Assembly: GCA_032622095.1 (NCBI GenBank)
Contig: CP136063.1
Coordinates: 84,671,980 to 84,735,979, forward strand
Source: Siphonodentalium dalli
Lineage: Eukaryota > Mollusca > Scaphopoda > Gadilida > Siphonodentaliidae
Direction: 5' to 3'
Length of the DNA: 64,000 nt
This document shows positions 48,001 through 57,000 of the stretch, piece by piece. The stretch's first letter is position 1, and every line of letters begins with the position of its first letter. The notes below the pieces were generated by a model. It saw only the letters and a list, made by a program, of their open reading frames with translations, was not told the DNA's origin and made no database searches. A program made the position numbers and the translations under genes.

Positions 48001-51000
48001 AAATTCATGACATGTTGTTCAAAAGTTGTCTGAGTGAAGCCAGTGAGTCAGTGAACAGGTCAGGTGAAAGTGTATAGGTTTTGCAATAACACCAACAGCA
48101 CTGTGTAGGAACTGTTACATCGGAAGTCGTTCTATCGCCGATTTGTGATGGTTCTTGACTGATTTGTGATGGTTCCAAATTATATGATGATCCAAATTAT
48201 ACATTTTCGCTAGTTTTTGACAGTTAAAACGCAATTTTGAGCCATCTAGGTGATAATTCGATTAGTATTTCCATTCCCCTCATAATCTATGGTCCCAAAT
48301 AATGTAAACATAATGAAAATCCTATTGTTCGAGTAATAATAATGACGAAAACTGCGAATTGTGATATCTCGATCGGTTCTCTCCCGATCGAGTCGATTCT
48401 CTCCCAATTTAATCGGTTCTGTCCGGGAAATACGATGACTATTATTTGGAAGTATACATGAAAATAACCAAGTGAGCAAAACAAAATATCAATTATGTTG
48501 AATTTACACCACTTATGATCAATTACTGTGAGTTACACTGCCTTCTTATATATAATTATGTGTCAACAGTAGTAACAGAATCGTTCACTTTACTGTGACG
48601 CAAAGCATGCAATTTGACATAAATGGTCAATGTGAACTGCGACAACTGATTTTTTCCCCAACAAACCAATCATAATGGTCGACTGATTCTAAATGGCTGC
48701 CACTTTTTTCAATATGGCCGCCATATTTTTTTTAAAATGGCTGCCACTGTTTTTTTCAAAAAGTCGCATTTTTCAGCTTGTATTAAACTTATACGAACCA
48801 CGTGACTTCTATTCCTTATTCGAACATGGCCACTGCCCATGCAGAGGGGTTCATATGTGTGACCCATGCCATTTCTCGGTTCCTTTATATATTAAGGTCA
48901 AACAAAGGGTGCTGTATGTTGCCCCCCCCCCAAGACGCCTTAAAGAGTAACCACAAACTCCACCCGATCCAAAATTGACGGCGGTCAACTGAATTTGGAT
49001 CGGTGGGGGGGGGGGGGGGGGGGGGGAGTGTTTATGGTGTCTTGTGGACACATGTTTTAATTTCATTTTGTCCACAGTTGTCATTTCACCTTGAGGCAGT
49101 ATGAACGATAAAGTGAGTGCGAGTCGATTTAGCCAGTCCGTGTACCGGTATATAGTTTCTAATTCAGTTCGTATTAAATCTAATTTTGGCTTACTTGTGC
49201 AATTTGGGTTATTTATATAAATGCTTCGTATACTAATTAGGAGCTAAGCATATACGAGCGTATCAACATTTCACTCGATGATATTTTGGATGGTTCGAGC
49301 GAAATGAAAACTATATTTAATAAAATTAAATAAATACACATAAAACATGGTCTATTCCCAATATGTTGGTGCACAACTCCATGGCAAAACATCACAAATT
49401 AATGTAAAAAGATTATGTGCTTATTGCTTGGTTTTATTTGTTCAGTCGTTCCTTGTTTACGTATTATATAGTTTTTTTGTTGTTATTAAATAACATTTGA
49501 TATTTTAATTTGATTTATTTCATTATTTATTCCTATGGGATCAAAATAGTTGGAAACTAAAAATTGTAATCAGATGTAATCGAAAAGTAATCAGTTACAT
49601 TTTACTAAAGTAATTGTAATCGTAATCAATTACATTTGAAAAAAATGTAATAAATAATCGTAATCATGTAAATCAAAAGTAATTGTAATCGTAGTCGATT
49701 ACATTGGCATGTAATCGCCCCAACCCTGGCTAGAATTGAACACATATCCCACGTGGAACTTTCAACAACAGACCTTCATTATCAAATAAATTAAGTCACT
49801 TGGTAATTTGCGCTCCAAAATACGCGTAATAATAGTCGCTTTTTAAGTTTTGCCGATAAAGAAATAGCTTGATAAACACTTGAAATACCTTTCTATGAGC
49901 AGTATAATAATGTCACAGAAAGACACATTTGAGTCATGAAAAATACAACTTTGAACCCGATGTTTGCACGACATGGAACAGAAAAGAGCGTTCCGTGTTA
50001 GTCTATTCTTGATATGGTAGAAATAAAGAGCCTTTGTTTCACTTCTGTACCAAAAAAAAACAAACAGCTAGAATAGGGCTCTGACCACAGTATGTATTTC
50101 TCAGAGCATATGAGGCCGGTATATATACTTATCAACATTTCTTGTATTTGCAACCAATATTCTACATCCTTAGAAATTACTTAGAAAAAATTTGGAAGCT
50201 CGAATGAGCCATGTCCATTTAAATTAACAGAATATCATGACAGTAGATGTCTAATTTCATTGGGTCAATTATGCGGGCATGCACGATTATATATGATCCT
50301 ATACACAACATGACTTTCAATATGTTGTATCTGCCACTCGAAGTGAAGGTAATGCCACTTAATATTCTGTTATAATAGATAGCTATTGCATATACTCTTA
50401 TTTCTTAATACACTTGTTGGATTATGTAGGTAACATCCACTGCAACCATTATCGGGTTTAAAACGTTTGTTCGAATAAATATCATGTAAAAAACCGTCAC
50501 AGCCGTGATTACCTTGGAATAGAACCGTAACACTCATAACAGTTGTGATTAGGCGGCTAATGCTCCAAATTACCGACACACATCGGGATATTTCCTCAGC
50601 TATTTTACAGAAGAATAACACAGGTACAATTTACACTCAGTTTTCGTCTTCAGAATGCATTTCACAGTCGGTATGCTACCGAAGACAAAGAAATTACGTT
50701 TACAAGGATTGATTTTCCGTGATTACAATGTTGATAATTACACGTTATCTCGCTATATCCAAGTTAATTGTGATATAAAGTTCAGGACTTCAGGTTTCGG
50801 TAAAACGGCACTTATGCAGCCTATGTTCGTTCAAGAAAGTTTAAGGTATTTAAGATATATATATAACTAGAAGGTGACCCGACTTCGTCCGGGCTTTGAC
50901 CTTGAATTGACCATTTTGAAGGTCAAGTTCAGGTGGGGTAACGATTTGACCCGTCCAAAACACTGCCCGGACAAAGGTACCCGACAAAAGTACCCGTCGA

Positions 51001-54000
51001 AATCCATTCGGTTTTACCTGATTTGACCTCGAATTGATCATTTTGAAGGTCAAGGTCAGGTCGGGGTCACGACTCGACCCATCCAATACACTCAGTGGAC
51101 AAAAGTAACCCTACGTATCAAATTTCGTCGAAATCCCATCAAAATTCACGATTTGACCTTGAATTGACCCGATTTCAAGGTCAAGGTCACATCACACAGG
51201 CAAATGAATATGCTTATGAGACTCCCCATACGAAAGTATCCCCACATACCAAGTTTCATCGAAATCCCGTGATATTCGGGCGTTTGACCTTGAAATGACC
51301 CGATTTCAAGGTCACGTCGCACGGGCAAATTAATAGGTTTATGCCATTCCCCGGCCGAAGGTACCCCCACATACCAAGTTTCATCGAAATTCCGTGATAT
51401 TCGGGCATTTGACCTTGGAATTACCCGATTTCAAGGTCAAGGTCACGTCGCACGGGCAAATTAATAGGCCCATGTCACTCCCCGGCCGAAAATACCCCAC
51501 ATACCAAGTTTCATCGAAATCGGCTCGGCCGTTTTCGAGTCCATCGATTACAGACAGACAGACAGACACACAGATCTTCCAAAATATATAATAGACTAGC
51601 CGATGAGCCCGACGTTGTCCGGGCTATTCAAAAACCAAATTTCAAGTCCGGGCTATTCAAAAACCAAATTTCAAGTCGATAGCTCTACCCGTTTCCGAGA
51701 TCTGGTCTGCGCATGCGCGAAGCTGGCGTCGCACGGGCTCGGCGACCCGATAAAATTCGTATCCGGGGCAAGATACATTCACATAGCAAATTTCAAGTCG
51801 ATAGCTCTACCCGTTTCCGAGATCTGGTCTGCGCATGCGCGAATCTGGCGTTGCACGGGCTCGGCGACCCGATAAAATTCGTATCCGGGGCAAGATACAT
51901 TCACATAGCAAATTTCAAGTCGATAGCTCCACCCGTTTCCGAGATCTCGTCTGCGCATGCGCGAAGCGGGCGCCGCACGGGCTCGCCAATACGACAACGT
52001 TCACCGCCCGGTCAAACTACACACACGTACCAAGTTTCGTCCCGATCAACATACATACAGACAGAGGTCTTCAAAATATATATGAGACTAGCCAATGAGC
52101 CCGACGTTGTCCGGGCTATTCAAAAACCAAGTTTCAAGTCGATAGCTCCACCCGTTTCCGAGATCTCGTCTGCGCATGCGCGAAGCTGGCGTCGCACGGG
52201 CTCGGCGACCCGATAAAATTCGTATCCGGGGCAAGATACATTAACATAGCAAATTTCAAGTCGATAGCTCCACCAGTTTCCGAGATCTCGTCTACGCATG
52301 CGCTGCACGGGCGTCGCACGGGCTCACCAATACGACAATGACGACCGCCTGGTCAAACTACACACACGTACCAAGTTTCGTCCCGATCGGTAGAGAATCG
52401 TAGATTTGTATTAATGACAGACATACAAACATACAAACATACAGAGGTCTTCAAAATATATATGATATTATGCCAAATTTCAAGTCGATAGCTCCACCCG
52501 TTTCCGAGATCTCGTCTGCGCATGCGCGAAGCTGGCGTCGCACGGGCTCGGCGACCCGATAAAATTTGTATCCGGGGCAAGGTACATGTATATTCACATA
52601 GCAAATTTCAAGTCGATAGCTCCACCCGTTTCCGAGATCTCGTCTGCGCATGCGCGAAGCGGGCGCCGCACGGGCTCGCCAATACGACAACGTCCACCGC
52701 CTGGACAAACTACATACACGTACCAAGTTTCGTCCCGATCGGTCGAGAATCGTAGATTTGTATTAATGACAGACATACAAACATACAAACATACAGAGGT
52801 CTTCAAAATATATATGATATTATGCCAAATTTCAAGTCGATAGCTCTACCCGTTTCCGAGATCTGGTCTGCGCATGCGCGAAGCTGGCGTTGCACGGGCT
52901 CGGCGACCCGATAAAATTTGTATCCGGGGCAAGATACATTCACATAGCAAATTTCAAGTCGATAGCTCCACCCGTTTCCGAGATCTCATCTGCGCATGCG
53001 CGAAGCTGGCGTCGCACGGGCTCGGCGACCCGATAAAATTCGTATCCGGGGCAAGATACATTCACATAGCAAATTTCAAGTCGATAGGTCCACCTGTTTC
53101 CGAGATCTCTTCTGCGCATGCGCGAAGCATGCGCCGCACGGGCTCGCCAATACAACAACGTCCACCGCCTGGTCAAACTACACACACGTACCAAGTTTCG
53201 TCCCGATCGGTCGAGGATCGTAGATTTGTATAAATGACAGACAGACAGACAAACAGACAGACAGAGGTCTTCAAAATATATATGAGACTAGACGATGAGC
53301 CCGACGTTGTCAGGGCTATTCAAAAACCAAATTTCAAGTCGATAGCTCTACCCGTTTCCGAGATCTCGTCTGCGCATGCGCGAAGCTGGCGTCGCACGGG
53401 CTCGCGAACCCGATAAAATTTGTATCCGGGGCAAGATACATTCACATAGCAAATTTCAAGTCGATAGCTCCACCCGTTTCCGAGATCTCGTCTGCGCATG
53501 CGCAAAGCGGGCGCCGCACGGGCTCGGCGACTCGATAAAATTCGTATCCGGGGCAAGATACATTCACATAGCAAATTTCAAGTCGATAGCTCCACCCGTT
53601 TCCGAGATCTCGTCTGCGCATGCGCGAAGCGGGCGCCGCACGGGCTCGCCAATACGACAACGACGACCGCCTGGTCAAACTACACTCACGTACCAAGTTT
53701 CGTCCCGATCGGTCGAGAATCGTAGATTTGTATTAATGACAGACAGACAGACAGACAAACATACGGATACGAATTTTATCGAGTCGCCGAGCCCGTGCGG
53801 CGCCCGCTTTGCGCATGCGCAGACGAGATCTCGGAAACGGGTGGAGCTATCGACTTGAAATTTGCTATGTGAATGTATCTTGCCCCGGATACAAATTTTA
53901 TCGGGTTCGCGAGCCCGTGCGACGCCAGCTTCGCGCATGCGCAGACGAGATCTCGGAAACGGGTAGAGCTATCGACTTGAAAATATATATGAGATTATGC

Positions 54001-57000
54001 GTGATTTTGTCCCGAAAATGATATTTTTTAATCTTAAGGAACTGTAACAAATCAGTCAAGAACTATCACAATATGGTGATAGAACGACTTCCGATGTAAC
54101 AGTTCCTACACAGTGATTGTAAGATAAGAAATTTGTAACTGTTGAACAATTTTGACCAGAGTTGGGGATAGACACCAATTAAGCACCCCCTCCCCAAGTT
54201 CCCCCCCACCATCCAATCACGTCATAAACCTATCAATGATTTAGTTGAACGTGATTTCATAAGTTCTATTCATGTCTGGGCGACAAACATGTGTAAATGT
54301 CCCTCAGGCGGACATCAGAGGACGACATATGATGGCGCTGACATTGAAATATTGTCACACCTGGATCTTTCAATAATGCCCAGATTAAGTAAATGCATAT
54401 AACATGTCATATTCTCCTGAGAGTAGATTTATATTACCATTGGTCATTTATATAGGCGGTAGACCCCGAAGCCACGACAAATAGTTTTCATGGCTGGCTC
54501 AACCGATTTTCGTGGCTGGTTAGCTAGCTAAGCCGGCTCAGTCACGACGTTCGTGGCTGACGAAATATGGCGGCTCAGCCGGCTGAGATGTTATCATTCA
54601 GCGTATTTCCGTTTCCGAAATGTTCCTAATCCCCTGTTATCGGTTATAGATGCCGTTTTTTTAGCGTTTGTGGTGAACCCGTAGAATTCCAGACCACACG
54701 TAATCTTTTGATGTTGGGCTTTTCCATTACGGCGAAATTCACAAAGGACTGACATGGATATACTATGTAGTTTCCCATCTAATCGGTATAAGTAGTTACA
54801 TTGGGACTTCTGTCGACTTCAGACTGCTATCATCACTGCCATCTTGCGATATATGCATGCATCATTGAATGATGAACCGGATAGTAATGATATATACTAT
54901 TTCAAACTATTTTCTATTCTTATGTGTATATATTGACAAATGCCAGTGATGTCTGAGACTGGGTGTTGTCGATATAAACAATTTATATTTTAACCCTTTC
55001 AATACCGAATGGATGCGCCCATTCAGTTATATGAAAGCATGCATTGGGATAGTCTATTCCACATTAAGGGGCCAGGTGTTCTGATAATATAACAACCATG
55101 CGAGTATGCCAATATTAGGCAATGCGGTTTAGTTCTTTGCGATTCACAGTACAGTTGTGCTTGACATATAAGCCCATGCACATGGCTCAGCCATTTTACA
55201 ATTCCGGCGGCGGAGATTTTTAAATGTGGCTGGCGTTAGAAATAATATGGCTGGCGGCGGCTTGTGGCCAATATGGCTGGCGGCGGCGGCGTACGATGGC
55301 GGCTTCGGGCTCTAATAGGCGGGCATGATTATGATACTATACTCATCGGGACTTTCAATATTTTATTTCTGCCAATTAATGTCACTTCTTAATCTCCCGT
55401 ATTAGGTATTATTGTGTTACTTCTTAATATACCTGTTCTATTATGCAAATTACATAAGCTACAGTCATTATCTGGTTTAAAATGTCAGATACACAAGACG
55501 ATTTTCGGACCAAAGTGCAGAAATCGTTCAAATAAATCTCATGTACAGAACCGTCACAGCCATGATTGGTTTGAAATAGAACCATAACACGCACCCGTGT
55601 TGATTACGAGGCCACAGCTCCCAATTATAAACCCCTATCGGGATACTTTCTCAGCTATTTTACAGAAGAATAACACGGGTATACTTTATAGTCAGTATTT
55701 GTCTTCAGAATGCGTTTCATATTTTATACGCCACGAAAAACAAAGAAATTGCGTCCACGTGGCTTGATTTTCAGTGATAACATGTTGATATTTACGCATT
55801 AACTCGCTAATACCGAGCTAATTGTGGTCTAGAGTTCAGGTTTCAATAACACGGCTCTTCTGCAGCCACTGTTCATTCAGGAAAGTATAATATATTCAAG
55901 ATATCTATAATTATGCGTGATTTTGTCACAAAAATGATTATTTTCAATCAGAAGGAACCGTAACAAATCAGGCAAGAACCATCACAATACCGACGATAGA
56001 ACGACTTCCGATGTAACAGTTCCTACACAGTGACAGTTTACACTCAAATACTAGTTAGCCAACTGAAGCTTTGTTTTAAACTCACATATCATCTGAGACC
56101 TTGTTTTGTAGGACTTTATGCCTATTCAAATTCAAAATTACAACAATGATGATATTGACTGTCATTCACTCATTGAGTGATTGACAGCATCATTCACTCA
56201 TTGAGTGATTGACAGCACTTTGCAAAACACCTTCGGAAATCCGCTTCAAAAATGTCATTTTGATGAAATATATTTGTAAAATAAAACCTATGTACTCTGT
56301 TTCATTGTTCTCCAACTTGTTCTTGTTTCACTGAGCAGGATTAAATCAAATTTTGCCCGAGAAATCTGAACAAAATATCAATTTACTTTCCCAATCACTT
56401 CACTTGACAGACGATGTTTTGCCCTGATCAGCAATGGCAGATGAAAGCACACTTGTAGTCATGTGACTGCCATTCTAGTCTTTTTATATCCGATTTCTAT
56501 AATGTATAATGATGTATAATATGGCATACTAGTATATTTTATATTACAGTAATGCCCTAAGTAATCGACTCCTTAACCACAGCAGAATTATGGGTAACTT
56601 TTCAGGATTTAGTCGGAAATATGGCTTGTTGCCATTCATCGGAAAGCTCTCCCTGAGAGCTTTCCGATGAATGGCAACAAGCCATATTTCCGACTAAATC
56701 CTGAAAAGTTACCCATAATTCTGCTGTTGTTAAGGAGTCGATTACTTAGGGCAATACTGTATGTGATCTGGGGTATGGTAACTAAGTGGGCCTTTAACAC
56801 TTTCTATACTAAATGGATTCTCCCACTCAGTTATAAAAGTATACATTGGAATGGTTTGTTACTCATCTGGAGGGATGTTCATTGTTCAGGAAATATGAGC
56901 AGAAGACAGATAAATGGAAAGTGCAGAAGGAATCCTATTTACTGGTTGGAAATGTTCAGTAATAAAAATTATCTGAACATTTCCTAAGGGATTTACTACT

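Larger units (their letters stand above)
50205..54130 (+). mobile_element. dispersed repeat copy 1, split by the 50867-53978 insertion
   Basis: 50205-50866 and 53985-54130 align colinearly with 54370-56045 (e.g. 'ctcagctattttacagaaga', 'ataacac', 'acaaagaaatt', 'attatgcgtgattttgtc', 'agaacgacttccgatgtaac'). The second copy is uninterrupted at the join near 55910. A 71-codon frame at 50655-50870 is not preserved in copy 2. Confidence 0.8.

Noticed and set aside
50655-50870. 71-codon frame starting [13 protein letters not shown]
   Set aside because: The homologous stretch in copy 2 (55710-55915) is frameshifted and the concatemer truncates it; no family recognised.
51603-54021. Many overlapping frames of 60-167 codons on both strands, rich in Arg and Ala
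   Set aside because: They follow the 122-bp tandem unit in several frames and on both strands at once, so they reflect lack of stop codons in a repeat, not genes.
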